DNA of 64,000 nt from Okapia johnstoni (GCA_024291935.2 CM044322.1:24799405-24863404), one strand, 5' to 3'. Positions 21,085-33,570 are shown, counted from the stretch's first letter. Numbers and translations are program-made. The notes: a model not told the origin generated them from the letters alone.

Positions 21085-21830
21085 AGAAGGAACAAGGTGA
21101 ATCTACCCCAAAACATCTAAGCTAATGCTCCCAGCAGCATTACTCATCATCGCCCCAAACCGAAACAACCCAAATGTTCACCACTGGTGAACAGATAAAC
21201 AAAGTGTGGTATGTCCATACAATGGAATAATATTTAGTAATTAAAAAACTAATGAACTACTGGTCCATGTTACAACATGGATTAATCTTGCATTACACTA
21301 AGTGAGGGTTTCCTAGGTGGCTCAATGTTAAATCATCTGCCTGCCAATGCAGGACACGCAAGAGACATGGATTGGATCCCTGGGTTGGGAAGTTCCCCTG
21401 CAGGAGGAAATGGCAACCCACTCCAGTATTCTTGCCTGGAAAATGCCATGGACAGAGAAGCCTGGTAGGCTACAGTCCATGGGTCTCAAAGAGTCAAACA
21501 TGACTGAGCAACTGACTGAGCGCTTGCAATGCTAAGTGAAGGAAGTCAATGAGAAAGACCACATATTGTAAGATTGCATACACATTACTTGCCCAGAATA
21601 CAGAAATCTTTACACAGAAAACAAAACTGCCCACAGACAACAGTAGACGTGGGGATTAACACACACAAGCCTGAGGAAACTTTTTGGAGTGGTGGGAATA
21701 TTCTGAAACTGGATCATGGTGATGGATGCAGAATTTATGAATTTACTAAAAATCATTGAGTTGGACACTTACAATGAGCAAATTTGGTGGTACGTAAGTT
21801 ATATTTCAGTAAAGTGTTTTAAAGCAAGAG
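21085..21830 (+). mobile_element. Old L1 (L1M type) 3' region
   Basis: 'caacccaaatgttcaccact', 'gtatgtccatacaatggaat', 'aagtgaaggaagtcaatgag' and 'aactggatcatggtgatgga' follow mammalian L1M 3' sequence. A Bov-tA at 21306-21525 interrupts it. Confidence 0.8.
21306..21525 (+). mobile_element. Bov-tA SINE inside L1M
   Basis: Complete copy flanked by 'ctaagtga' at 21298-21305 and 21532-21539, the duplicated L1 target. Confidence 0.92.
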
Positions 21831-22065
21831 TGATTACAGGGTCCTGAACTAGGATCTTGACCATGGGGGATGAGAGGCCAGAAGGAGACTAGGGGGAGGG
21901 TGGAAGGAGGTCTTGTCCACCACAGTCCCACTGACTTGCCCTCTGAACCCCAGATGCCCACAACCTTGCCTTTCCTGATGCACACTGGACAAGTTATGCA
22001 TATCACAGATCTTACTGCTTACCACAAAGCTGAAGTCAGTAATCAGGTTGAAAAGTGTGAGTTTA

Positions 22066-22330
22066 TGGATTTCCCTGATGGTCCAGTGGTTAAGAACCCG
22101 ACTACCAATGCAGGAGACACAGGCTCAGTCCCTGGTCTGGGAAGATTACACGTGCCCTGGAGCAGCTAAGCCCACGAGCTGCAACTACTGAAGCCCATGT
22201 GCCTAGAGCCTGTGCTCCGCAACAAGAGAGTAGCCCCCACTCGCTGCAACTAGAGAAAGCCTGCTAGCAGCAATGAAGACCTAGCTCAACCAAAAAGAAA
22301 TGAGTAAATAAATAATTTTTAAAAATAAAT
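22066..22330 (+). mobile_element. CHR-type SINE
   Basis: Head 'ggatttccctgatggtccag', then 'gctgcaactactgaagccca' and 'gcaatgaagacctagctcaa', ending in an A-rich 'taaataaataa' tail. Confidence 0.88.
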
Positions 22331-22543
22331 CATACAATGTCCACCTAAATAAATGCTATGCAGCTCTTAGAAATGTTATTTTTAGAAGACTGTTCAATGA
22401 TATGGAAAATATCAAGTGAAAAGAAACTATTTACAAAACATTATGTGTAGGATAGTCCCAATTTTGCTTCACAACCATGCACACAGAGAAAAATAAAATA
22501 AAATAGAACAGTTTAATTGGCATTTTATAATGAGGAAAAGGGT

Positions 22544-22673
22544 GCTTTCTGCTCAGTTGCTAAGTCATGTCTAACTCTTTCGATACCAAGACTGTAGCCC
22601 ACCAGGCTCAGAGTCTGTCCATGGGATTTCCTAGGCAAGAATACTGGAGTGGGTTGCCATTTCCTTCTCCAAT
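22544..22673 (-). mobile_element. 5'-truncated Bov-tA SINE with long flanking repeats
   Basis: The copy lacks the tRNA head (ends in 'cctttccttctccaa' type sequence). It is bounded by 41-base repeats at 22503-22543 and 22674-22714 that differ at three positions. Confidence 0.85.
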
Positions 22674-22719
22674 ATAGAACAGTTTAATTAGCATTTCATA
22701 ATAAGGAAAAGGGTATTAA

Positions 22720-23165
22720 AATCAAAACAAAATCCTTCAATGGCTTGCCTTTGTCCTTACAGAAAGTCTGAACACACATCAAAGTTTTCAGCGTTCCAAA
22801 GCCACCTCACTCTGGGGCTCAGTCTCCAGCCGGCCTCTCTCCGGCTTCTAAATGCAGCGGTCATTGGTCCTCTGTGCCTCTATCCTGCCGTTATCCCCCT
22901 GCTGAATGCTCTTCCCTACTCTGTATCACCTCTTCCCAGGGCCCCCTTCTGCCTGCTCTGCTCCCCGGGATAGAACGTCCCCCGGGATAGAGTGTCCCCC
23001 GGGACACTCACCTGTGTCCTTCTGGTCCTTGGTACATCCTCTGATGCAACTCCAGCCTCACTGAATTGTATTTGCTCACCTGTCTGTCTCTCACATGAAA
23101 CCATGTGCTCCGAAAGGAGAGACTCCAAGACTCACTCTGACTGTCAGCTCCCGTCACATTTCAAG
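22720..23165 (+). mobile_element. L2 LINE 3' region
   Basis: 'tccttcaatggcttgccttt' opens a typical L2 segment that continues with 'aatgctcttccctactctgt' and 'ctcacctgtctgtctctcac'. It contains a local 17-bp tandem repeat. Confidence 0.7.
22962..23008. repeat. 17-bp tandem repeat, 2.6 copies
   Basis: The unit 'cccccgggatagagtgt' recurs with ggg at 22967, 22984 and 23001. It lies inside the L2 segment and is not expected in the L2 consensus. Confidence 0.85.
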
Positions 23166-23377
23166 TGTAGAAGCCTGTCGCGTTAATACCTAGGGCGTCC
23201 CAACTCTAAGTCAGGAATACATATTGAGTCTCTATAGTGTCAAATTCAAAGAATTGCCATCCTATACCTGAAAGTAATTATAATACAGATTCAATCCTTG
23301 CTGCCATTTCTCAAGTAACAAGCCAGGGCAACTTTTTTATATATCTGTCTTATTATCTTAACTCTCTCTCTCTTTTG

Positions 23378-23755
23378 ATTGTTTTTTTAAATTAATTTTT
23401 ATTGAAGTATAGTTGATTTACAATGCTGTGTCAGTTTCTGCTGTACAGCAAAATGAATCAGTTATACATATACATATTGATATATCCACTCTTTTTTAGA
23501 TTCTATTCTTCCAATATAGGTCATTACAGAATTTTGAGTAGAGTTTTCTGTGCTGTTCAGTAGGTTCTTTTGGTTAGCTGTTTTATATCTAGTAGTGTGT
23601 ATATATCAATCCCGGTCTCCCAATTTATCTCCGCCCCCCCCCCCCACTTTCCCTCTTGGCAACTATAAGTTTGTTTTCTACATCTGTGACACTATTTCTG
23701 GTTTATAAATAGGTTCATTTGTACCATTTCTTTTAGATTTCACATGTAAGCAAAA
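23378..23755 (-). mobile_element. L1 3' UTR fragment
   Basis: Reverse L1: 'ttattgaagtatagttgatt', 'ctgtacagcaaaatgaatca', 'agttttctgtgctgttcagt' and 'ctgtgacactatttctggtt'. A C-rich run (23632-23647) lies inside. Confidence 0.85.
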
Positions 23756-25725
23756 ATCCACACAGCTGTCCCAGAACCCTCCAAATCCCTCACTCTCCAC
23801 GCTCTCTGAAGCCTCAGCCCACTTGCCTTTTCTGTCCTTTCCCATCCTGTCTCCTGCTTTTCCCCACTCATGGTCCCAATTTGGGATCTCAAAAGCCCAG
23901 AAAAGATAGAAAGGACAGAACCCTCCCAAGCAGATGGAGAGGAAGTGCTGTGAAGGCAGATACACCATCATTCCTTAGCTCCTGGGCTGTGCATGTGGGA
24001 AAGAAATTTCCAGTTCCAGGCGCTGAAATGCCCATTGTCACATGATAGGCAAGCTGCAGATTCAAGGCTAAGAAAGGCGCCATGCAACACACAGACCATC
24101 CAAGGCCACAGCAGCCACAGCCCTCAGCACCGGACGGTGGGCAATGTCTCCTGCAACCTGGAGGGAGCTGTCCTCAGTCGGTTCACCCATCCCTCACAGG
24201 GAAAGAAGAGCAGCTTGGAGAAACTGAGCCTGGCTGACCCAGTCCCTCTCCTCGCTCTCCTGGGAGCTGTGTGCCTCCAAGCTGGGGGTTCACAGAGGTA
24301 GTACCACGCTGGCCCAGCTCTGCATACACCTGGCACCTTCATCTGCCCGTCCACTATGGGCTGTCCACTTGCTCTCAGATTTAAGCCACCTTCTCCAAAA
24401 TCATAGTAATAAAGAGAATGTTCCAGACCTCTGTCCACTGCCAGAGGACAGAGTTCTCTTGTTTCTCAATTGATCTGGAACTCAGGTGGGGACAAGGATG
24501 GTACTTATCAGGTCACTTGGAACCCCACCAAGTCCCTGCTCAGCCTCCCACCTCTTCCCAGCAAGCCTAATCCATGCAGACGATGTTTTCTTACTTTCTT
24601 TTCTAAGCCGCCCAGATACTAGTTTTAACCATTCCTCCCCAAAGCAACCCTCTTCATCTCTTAAAATCAATAGAAAATCCACAGTGCTATTTCCCTCCCT
24701 TGTTCAATCTGTTGGCCCTTGCTTGTCTTCTGGCTGAATTCAAATCTGATTTTCCTAAAGTCGTAAGAGGTTAGACCATTTTCTCTCTCCGAATCCCAGT
24801 TTCTCTCTCTGGGCCCCAGTTTCCTTGCCTCACGTACTATGTCAATAACATGCCTCCCTTCAAATTTGCCACGAGGATTAGATGGGATGCATCTGTGAAG
24901 CTCCTGATTTATTCTAAAAAGCTTCACAAATATCTGGCCCTCAGTTTCCTGAACCCCTGGAAACTGCGATCCATCCATTTTTCATTCAAATATGAAAGAG
25001 CTGAAAAGTCCAAGACACTTGTTTTTCACTGAGAATGCTCCCCTCCTGGGATGACATGATAAATCAGATGAGTTCTGAGTCCTTTGGGGGAATGTTGGTC
25101 CTTTGGTGGGAATCCTATAAGCTTACATACCTAGAAGACTTTGTATTTCTCTTGACAAACACATAAGTAATCAGGAGGTTTGGGGGATGCCAAAACACTT
25201 TTTTCTGAACTTTATGCAACATACTCTAAATGAATGTTCTTTTTCTCATTCATTGAAACATCAAACAACTTGGCTTCCCAGTTGAATTCTGGGAGGCAAG
25301 TTTGAAAGAATATACTGCAGACTGGTTCTCTGAGTGGGAAAAGTGTTCTTATTTCAACTGACACGTGGGAATAAATTGAACCAATTCTGAGTAAGAAGTC
25401 TCTTACTCAATTTATCCTACTTTTCCCCCAAAATACCAGTTCCCCTTATTCTCCATACTGCCAACATTCTGTTCCTGGGTCTTGATGGTAATTTATGATA
25501 GCCCTAGTGGGACTGTCACGTTTGGAGGAAACTTTGAAGCACTTTACTCATTTCAATCGGGCCTTATCACATTGTAGCCAGTGATGTGCTGTGTTTAACT
25601 ATCTGCCTTTACAAAACAAAAACCCCACATATTCCAAATATATATATATGCATAAACACATTAAAATTTTCACTGACGTAAAAGATATATAGCACACAAT
25701 TTATGATTAATAATAGGTTATGCAA
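23756..25725. other. Intergenic, no gene
   Basis: No coding gene seen. A MIR-like stretch is possible at about 24770-24930 ('ctctgggccccagtttcctt', 'gccacgaggattagatggga'). A small perfect hairpin 'gagtaaga-agtc-tcttactc' lies near 25390-25410. The rest is unique-looking DNA. Confidence 0.5.
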
Positions 25726-25730
25726 TACCA

Positions 25731-26047
25731 GGACTTCCCTAAGCATCCAGTGGTTAAGGATCTAACTGCCAGTGCAGGGGACACGGGTTCAATCCTTGGT
25801 CCAGGAAGATCCCACATACCGTGGAGCAATTAAGCCCACACACCACAACTACTGAGCCCACCGCGCTCTAGAGCCTGCGAGCCACAACTCCTGAAGCCCA
25901 GGCACCCTAGAGCCCAGGCTCCACAGCAAGAGAAGCTACTGCAGTTGGGAAGCCCACAACTAGAGAGTAGTAGTCCGTGCGCAGCAACGAAGATCCGGAG
26001 CGGCCAAAAATTAACAAATCAATTAATTTAAAAAATTTCTAAAATTG
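25731..26047 (+). mobile_element. CHR-type SINE with TSD
   Basis: Full-length CHR from 'ggacttccctaagcatccag' to an A/T-rich tail, flanked by 'tgcaatacc' at about 25721-25729 and 26048-26056. Confidence 0.9.
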
Positions 26048-26604
26048 TGCAATACCGTTTCTTTTGAATTCCATAAGCCCAAGTCATTCTCACAGAATGT
26101 TTTCACTGATTTTTGTAGAACTCTTGAGCTTGTAACAGACCTCTGGTCACAATTCAACCATGATTTGGCAAAATCAGACTACAAATAACTTCTCCATCAC
26201 TATCTGATTCAGCTGAGTGGTTATTCATGTCACTGGCTACTGAGTGTAGTTCTAGTGTGAATATTAATTGACCTCTTCATTTGCCTTAATAACTAAAGCA
26301 AAAGTAAAACAATGAAGGAGTATGCGATATTTCATTAATTATGTGAGCAACTGCTTTGCTGAATCAGGTAACAATTTTCCAATAGTAGACTATTTCCTTA
26401 CTTTTTTGACTGATCTCAATGTCACAACCACAGACACAATGCACTTTGCATTATTAGTGTTTTCCCATCACCTTCTTAAGCCCATGAATTTTTTTACAAG
26501 CCCAGCCAGGTAAGCCCTGATTTGTAAAGGTATTCCAACTTCTGTGGTGCAAACTCCCATCATGATAACCTCTTGCTACCAGTGTGATGATACTGAGTGT
26601 GGTT

Positions 26605-27440
26605 TGTTGTTGTTGTTCAGTCGCTAAGGCATGTCCAACTCTTTGTGACCCCATGGACAGCAGGACACCAGGCTCCTCTGTCCTCCACCATCTCCCAGAG
26701 TTTGCTCAAATTCATGTCCTTTGAGCCAATGATCCTATCTAACCCTCTTGTCCTCTGCTGTCCCCTTCCGCTTTTGCCTTCAATCTTTCCCAGAATCAGG
26801 GTCTTTTCCAATGAAGCAGCTCTTCACATCAGGTGACCAAAGTATCGGAGCTTCAGTTTCAGCGTCAGTCCTTCCAATGAATATTCAGGGTTGATTTCCT
26901 TTAGGATTGACTGATTTGATCTTCTTGCAGTCCAAGGGACTTTCAAGTGTCTTCTCCAGCACCACAACTCAAAAGCATCAATTCTTTGGCACTCAACATT
27001 TCTTATCGTCCAACTCTCACATCTGTACATGATGACTGGGAAAAAACCATAACTTTGACTATACGGACCTTTGTCGGCAAAGTGATGTCTCCGTTTTTTA
27101 ATATGCTCTCTAGGCTTGTCACAGATTTCCTTCCAACGAACAAGCATCTTTTAATTTCATGTCTGCAGTCATTGTCTACAGTGAATTTGGAGCCTAAGAG
27201 AAGAAAATCTGCCACTGTTTCCACTTTTTACCTTTCTATTTGCCAGGAAGCGATGGGACCGGATGCCATGATCTTAGTTTTTTTTAACATTGAGTTTCAA
27301 GCCAGCTTTTTCACTCTCCTCTTTCACCCTTGCCAAGAGGCTCTTTAGTTCCTCTTCACTTTCTGCCCTTAGAGTGGTATCATTTGCATATCTGAGGTTG
27401 TTATTTCTCATGGTAATCTTGAATATGGACCTGAGGTTAA
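26605..27440 (-). mobile_element. BovB LINE 3' fragment with RT remnant
   Basis: Reverse BovB from 'ttgttcagtcgctaaggcat' to 'tcatggtaatcttgaatatg'. The translated minus strand at 27274-27507 keeps a NNLRYANDTTL block, where the RT catalytic YADD has become YAND. Another frame at 26824-27147 carries the C-terminal 'CESWTIRN' region. Not functional. Confidence 0.9.
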
Positions 27441-27554
27441 AAATACAGTAGGTAGAACATTGTTTAATAGACTTTCTACCATGCAGACATCTTTGATGTA
27501 AATACACTCTTGAGCATAGATATTAATAATAATGAAATGTAATTAAAAATTAAA

Positions 27555-28020
27555 GATGATGAGCTTCAAGTATTTATTGCCTTTTTTGCCATTTTAATAT
27601 ACTCAATTCAGTAGCATTAAGTACAGTCACAATGTTGTTCTGTAACCATCACCATTATTTAAAGAACTTTTTCAGGACCCCATCTGAAGTCCCATACCCA
27701 TCACCATGCCCCCACCTCCACCCCAGACCCTAGCAAACATTAATCTGTTTTCTGTCTCTGTGGATTTGTTTACAGAGGATACTTCATATAAAGAGAATCT
27801 TATAATATGTGGTCTTCTATGTCTGGCTTCTTTCACTGATGATAATGTTTTCAAAATCCATATTGTAACATATGTCAATACTTCATTCTTTTTCGTGGCT
27901 GAATAATATTCCATTGCATGGATCTACCACATTTCATTTATCCATTTGTCTGTGGATGGACATTTGGGTTGTTTCTACATGTTGGCTATTGTGGATAGTG
28001 CTGCTATGAACACTTGTAAT
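27555..28020 (-). mobile_element. Old L1 (L1M) 3' fragment
   Basis: 'gaataatattccattgcatg', 'atttatccatttgtctgtgg' and 'gctgctatgaacacttgtaa' are reverse L1 sequence. A short ORF2-like frame remains on the minus strand (27672-27914). Confidence 0.82.
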
Positions 28021-28689
28021 TGTCTTCATTTTTAATATTAATTGTAAGTTTGTAGCATTTGACTTTTAATAATGACCATTTTACTAACCAGCTTGCAAAA
28101 TTCCTGAATATTTAATGATTGGCTCTTGGGAATAGACAGGAACTGGTTCCAGGGCACCTCGGGTTGTCACCTTCCAGCCAGCTTCAGGCAGGAGACAGAG
28201 CTCTGAACTCTCAGCCAGCAGATCTGTGTTCTGGGGTCAGTGCAGCCTCTAACTCACTGTCATTTGGAGCAAGCCACAAAGCTCTCTCATCCTTGGTCTC
28301 ATCTCGGAAATGAGACTCTGAGGCTAGATGGTGCCTAATGTCCCTTCCTGAGGTTCTGTAAACAAATAAGGTAGGGGGCCCCTGGAGAAAGGGAAGCAGA
28401 CATTGGCTTTCTTGACTGAAGAGAAGGCATTTTTGGCCTAAGCCATTCTGTAACCTAAGGCTGATCATAATACTTGTCCTTGAACAGATCTCAGTAAAAA
28501 CAATCTTTAGGGAATAAGAGAACAAACTTCTATCAAACAAGAGAAGTAACGAAAGCAAAGATGACAGTTAAAGGCTCTTGAGTTACGTTTCAATGGTAAA
28601 GACAAGCCTAGAGCACTTTCTTGAGCTGTTTTGCAGAAATTAAACCCCCACTCCTCCCCAGGTGCTCAACCACCAGATGAACTGGAATC
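28021..28689. other. Intergenic, nothing recognised
   Basis: No gene or clear repeat; an open frame on the minus strand (28211-28558) has no features of a conserved protein. Confidence 0.4.
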
Positions 28690-29135
28690 TGAGGGGTGAT
28701 GATGTGGTCCTTTTCTGACCCTCATGACTTCTATCAACTAAAGCTTGGACTCCCAACCTCCCAAGCCCTTTCATGAATATGCATGTACTCTTAGCTTAAA
28801 ACTTTCCCCATTGGGCAATTCGGGGAGATGCTGCTTTGGGAGAGATCCCTGGTGTTCTCCTTACTTGCTACAAGGAATAAATCCTTCCTTTGCCTCATCT
28901 TTACCTTGATTTTGTCTTTTGGTTCATCACCCACCAAAAGGCAAACCCAGTTATTCAAGTAACAGTATCTAATGAGTAGCCATGCTGGGCAAACCAAACT
29001 CACATTAACCACCCACCTCCCCAGCAGTTCAGGGGACTGAGCACCATTCTTCTGCAGGTTCGAAGCATTGGCTCCATCCCGTAACCCTAACCGTATATCA
29101 ACTGCTACAGTCCTGAATAAAGTCTGCCTTTCCTT
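28690..29135 (+). mobile_element. LTR-like sequence (ERV), low confidence
   Basis: 'catgaatatgcatgtactct', then 'ggggagatgctgctttggga' and 'aggaataaatccttcctttg' look like the U3-R-U5 order of a class I LTR with an AATAAA signal. A second 'cctgaataaagtctgccttt' occurs at about 29113. Family not identified. Confidence 0.4.
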
Positions 29136-29144
29136 TCTTTTTCA

Positions 29145-29456
29145 AAATTTTTTTAATTTATTTTTATTTTTGACTGTGCTGGGTCTTTATTGCTGCAGGG
29201 GCTTTCTCGAGTTGTGGTGAGCAGGGGCTACTCTCTAGTTTTGGTGTGCAGGCTTCTCATTGCAGCAGCTTCTCTTGTTGTGGAGCGTGGTCTCTAGGGC
29301 ATGTGGGCTCAGTAGTCGTGACCCCCAAGCTCTAGAGCACAGGCTCAATAGTCGTGTTGCTTGTGGCATGTGGGATCTTCCTGAACCAGGGATCATACCT
29401 GTGTCTCCTGCATTGGCAGGCAGCTTCTTTACCACTGAGCCACCAGAGAAGCCCTA
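29145..29456 (-). mobile_element. CHR-type SINE, long form
   Basis: 'actgtgctgggtctttattg' to 'gagccaccagagaagcccta'; 29457-30474 beyond it shows no recognisable feature. Confidence 0.87.
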
Positions 29457-30609
29457 GTCAGTGCCTTTGATCTGCCGAGATCCTGGGGAAACAGTGGGAA
29501 CCCTTAGAAAAATCATCCTGTGTAAGTCGCACAGATGAGGGGCTGAAAGACTGAAAAAAAAAAATCACCTTTGGGTATTATAGTATAATAAGAATATATT
29601 CAAACTTTGCCCCCCATTCCTGGCACAGAGCTTCAAAAACCCTTGGAAATCCATGAGTGATAGGACTGTCTTCTGTTATTCATAACAAAATCCTCTTTTA
29701 TATCTCTGGTGTGTTTTCTCTGATGCCACACAGTTCTCCAGTTCTTTGCGTGCCCAACAATCCCATTCAATTCTGACACAAGCCTCTTTAGATCACACCT
29801 GAGCTTGTGCTAATGCAATGACTTTGGGTGGGGCCCCTAGACCACTTCAGGATGGGACTGGTCACCAGAAAGACTGAGTAACTAGAGGGTGTGAATAATA
29901 CACACAGAACAGAGGTTTTTGCTTACTGTCCTTCTCATGCTGGTAGCTGGAGTGAACTTTAAGAAAAGGCACCAAGAATATGTAAGAATATATATCTGCC
30001 TCAGAGAATTTCTGTAGAATTCAATTCCATTATTTAAAATAATTTTTCTGCCAACGAATCCCAACCTAAACCTTGACACGGTAACTAGATTAGCTAGTCT
30101 ACAATGGTCTTAAGACAATTTTGTCAGCTGCTTTGATTTACAAAGGTTGTTTTTTAAATCCCATTCTTTTGACTATTCTAAACATTGTATGTTTCACAGT
30201 ATCCTTTTAAAACCTTGGGTTTCTTTGCTTACAGTTTTTTCTATAATAAATCATTTGATGGTTAAATTTGACCCCTTTGACAGGAAACAGTGGAGGAGAT
30301 TTTTGCACATGGATTTGGGGGCGGAGGGAGTTTGCAGAGCAGTTCTACACTTTGATTATGGTGCTGATGACATTTGTCAAATTTCAGAGTGAGTTTTACT
30401 GAATGCAAATTCAACTTCAGTAAACATGACTTAAAAAATTTTTTTTTTTTATTTTTCGGATAAGTTGATTTAGAAAGCTTCTGGGTTGGTGAGCCCATCA
30501 GTTGTTGGAGGGTGGTGCTCGCAGAGAGAGCCCAGAATCTCTGCACACCTTTCCCCCTGCCTTGCCCTATGCATCTCTACCATTGGGTTATTTCTGGATT
30601 GTCCTTTAT

Positions 30610-32750
30610 TAGTTCAGTCGCTCAGTCATGTCCGACTCTTTGCAACCCCATGGACAGCATGCCAGGCTTCCCTGTCCATCACCAACTCCCAGAGCTTGCT
30701 CAAACTCATGTCCATCCAGTCAGTGATGCCATTCAACCATTTCATCCTCTGTCATCCCCTTCACCTCCTACCTTCAATCTTTCCCAGCATCAGGGTCTTT
30801 TCCAATGAGTCAGTTCTTTGCATCAGGTGGCCAAAGTATTGGAGTTTCAGCTTCAGCATCAGTCCTTCCAATGAATATTCAGGACTGATTTCCTTTAGGA
30901 TGGACTGGTTGGATCTCTTTGCGGTCCAAGGAACTCTCAAGAGTCTTCTCCAACACCACAGTTCAAAAGCATTGGTTCTTCAGCACTCAGCTTTCTTTAT
31001 AGTCCAACTTTCACATCCATACATGACTACTGGAAAAACCATAGCTTTGACTCGATGGGCTTTTGTTGGCAAAGTAATGTCTCTGCTTTTTAATATGCTA
31101 TCTAGGTTGGTCATAGCTTTTCTTGCAAGGAGCAAGCATCTTTTAATTTCATGGTTGCAGTCACCATCTGCAGTGATTTTGGAGCCCCAAAAGAATAAAG
31201 TCTCTCACTGTTTCCATTGTTTCCCCACCTATTTGCCAAGAAGTGATGGGACCAGATGTCATGATCTTAGTTTTCTGAATGTTGAGTTTTAAGCCAACTT
31301 TTTCACTCTCCTCTTTCACTTTCATCAAGAGGCTCTTTAATTCTTCTTCCCTTTCTGCCATAAGGATGGTGTCATCTGCATATCTGAGGTTATTGATATT
31401 TCTCCCAGCAATCTTGATTTCAGTTTGTGCTTCCTCCAGCCCAATATTTCTTATGATGTACTCTCCATATAAGTTAAATAAGCAGGGTGACAATATACAG
31501 CCTTGATGTACTCCTTTCCTGATTTGGAACCAGTCTGTTGTTCCATGTCCAGTTCTAACTGTTGCTTCTTGACCTGCATACAGATTTCTCAGGAGGCAGG
31601 TAAGGTGATCTGGTATTTTCATCTCTTTAAGAATTTTCTACAGTTTGTTGTGATCCACACAGTCAAAGGCTTTGGCATAGTCAATAAAGCAGAAATAGAT
31701 GTTTTTCTGGAACTCTCTTGCTTTTTCAATGATCCAACGGATGTTGGCAATTTGACCTCTGGTTCCTCTGCCTTTTCTAAATCTAGCTTGAACATCTGGA
31801 AGCTCATGGTTCACATGTTGTTGAAGTCTGGCTTGGAGAATTTTGAGCATTACTTTGCTAAGCATGTGAGATGAGTACAATTGTGCAGTAGTTTGGACAT
31901 TCTTTGGCATTGCCTTTCTTTGGGATTGGAATGAAAACTGACCTTTTCCAGTCTTGTGGCCATTGCTGAGTTTTCCAAATTTGCTGGCGTATTGAGTGCA
32001 GCACTTTCACAACATCATCTTTTAGGATTTGAAACAGCTCAACTGAAATTCCATCACCTTCACCAGCTTTGTTCATAGTGATGCTTCCTAAGGCCCGCTC
32101 AACTTTGCATTCCAGGACATCTAGCTCTAGGTGAGTGATCACACCATCATGGTTATCTGGGTCATGAAGATCTTTTTTGTATAGTTCTTCTGTGTATTCT
32201 TGCCACCTCTTCTTAATATCTTCTTCTTCTGTTAGGTCCATTATTTCTGTCCTTTTATTGTGCCCATCTTTGCATGAAATGTTCCCTTGGTATCTCTAAT
32301 TTTCTTGAAGACATCTCTAGTCTTTTCCACTCTATTGTTTTCCTCTATTTCTTTGCACTGATCACTGAGGAAGGCTTTCTTATCTCTCCTTGCCATTCCT
32401 TGGAACTCTGCATTCAGATGCTTATATCTTTACTTTTCTCCTTTGCCTTTCACTTCCCTTCTTTTCTCAGCTTTTTGTAAGGCCTCATCAGACAACCATT
32501 TTGCCTTTTTGCATTTCTTTTTCTTGGGGATGGTCTTGATCACTGCCTCCTGTACAATGTCACGAACCTCCGTCCATAGTTCTTCAAGCACTCTGTCTAT
32601 CAGATCTAATCCCTTGAATCTGTTTGTCACTTCCACTGTATATTCATAAGGGATTTGATTTAGGTCATACCTGAATGGTCTAGTGGTTTTCCCTACTTTC
32701 TTCAATTTAAGTCTGAATTTGGCAATAAGGAGTTCATGATCTGATCCACA
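30610..32750 (-). mobile_element. BovB LINE, 2.1 kb, 5'-truncated
   Basis: The longest BovB in the window, flanked by the perfect 9-base duplication 'gtcctttat' (30601-30609 and 32751-32759). It carries the reverse transcriptase region, read right to left in broken frames: 32430-32705, 31858-32241 (IPIPKKG motif), 31638-31910 (FIDYAKAFDCVDH, RT motif A) and 31161-31622 (HQGCILSPCLFNLY and the YADD catalytic box). The apurinic endonuclease domain expected upstream is absent. Stops and frameshifts between these blocks make it inactive. Confidence 0.95.
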
Positions 32751-32875
32751 GTCCTTTATAATAAACTGATAAACAGTGTTTTTCCAAGTTCCATGAGCTG
32801 TTCCATCAAACTGTCAAACCTGAGGGAGTCATGGGAACCCAGATTTATAGCCAGTCAATCAGAAGTTCAGGTGAG

Positions 32876-33150
32876 GACTTCCCTGGTAGTCCAGTGGATA
32901 GGAAACTACCTGCCAATTCAGAGGACATGGGTTTGATCCCTCGTCTGGGAAGCTTCCACATGCTGTGGAACAACAAAGCCCAGGTGCCACAGCTACTGAA
33001 GCTTGAGCGCCCTAGAGCACATCTGAGCTCTGCAACAAGAGAAGCCACTGCAAGGAAAAGGCCACGCACCACGACTAGAGAAATCCCATCCAAAGAAATG
33101 AAGACCTAGTTCAGCAAAAGTAAATAAATAAATGTTTTGAAAAAGAGACA
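32876..33150 (+). mobile_element. CHR-type SINE with TSD
   Basis: Starts 'gacttccctggtagtccagt' and ends in 'taaataaataaatg'. Target duplication 'ttcaggtgag' at 32866-32875 and 33151-33160 is exact. Confidence 0.93.
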
Positions 33151-33419
33151 TTCAGGTGAGACTTAAGATCTCCATGTAGATAAAGTCAGAATTGAATCAA
33201 ATAGCTAGGTATACAGTTGATGTCCAAAGATTTGGAGAATTGTGTGCTAGCTGTCTGGGAAAACACCAGAGACATAAAAGAGGGCTCATTGTAGTTTTTC
33301 CTTTCATTGATTTCTAACTTTTAGTCAGTTAACCAAGTAACATAAACATGAAATTAATAACTAGCAGTTTACAATCTGCTCAAGAGATCAGAAATTGACT
33401 TCAACGATGTCCCAGGAAA

Positions 33420-33570
33420 CACACTCACTTCTGATTTCTCTTCCCCAGAGAAACCAAGGTGAACAAGGTGCCAGGTTGACAGTCTCCTGAATAAAGCAGA
33501 CTTTCCTTTCCAACCAACACTTGATTCTTGAGCATTGGCTCTTGAGTCGTGAGCAACAAAACCTGAGTTC
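33420..33570 (+). mobile_element. LTR-like 3' part, low confidence
   Basis: 'gtctcctgaataaagcagac' then 'tttccaaccaacacttgatt' resembles an LTR R-U5 with AATAAA; the same 'cctgaataaag' context occurs near 29113. No coding remnants adjoin it. Confidence 0.35.

Larger units (their letters stand above)
30475..33270 (+). mobile_element. ERVL-type LTR, split by BovB and CHR
   Basis: Three pieces in order: about 30475-30609 ('cctttccccctgccttgccc', 'tatgcatctctaccattggg'), 32751-32875 ('gtcctttataataaactgat', 'gggaacccagatttatagcc') and 33151-33270 ('ttcaggtgagacttaagatc', 'agtcagaattgaatcaa'). These match an LTR I know from other mammals, probably of ERVL/MLT2 type. The exact TSDs of both insertions prove the pieces were contiguous. 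Confidence 0.75.

Noticed and set aside
30486..31292. A 268-codon open frame on the plus strand
   Set aside because: It runs antisense through the 3' UTR of BovB, a common chance frame in this element.
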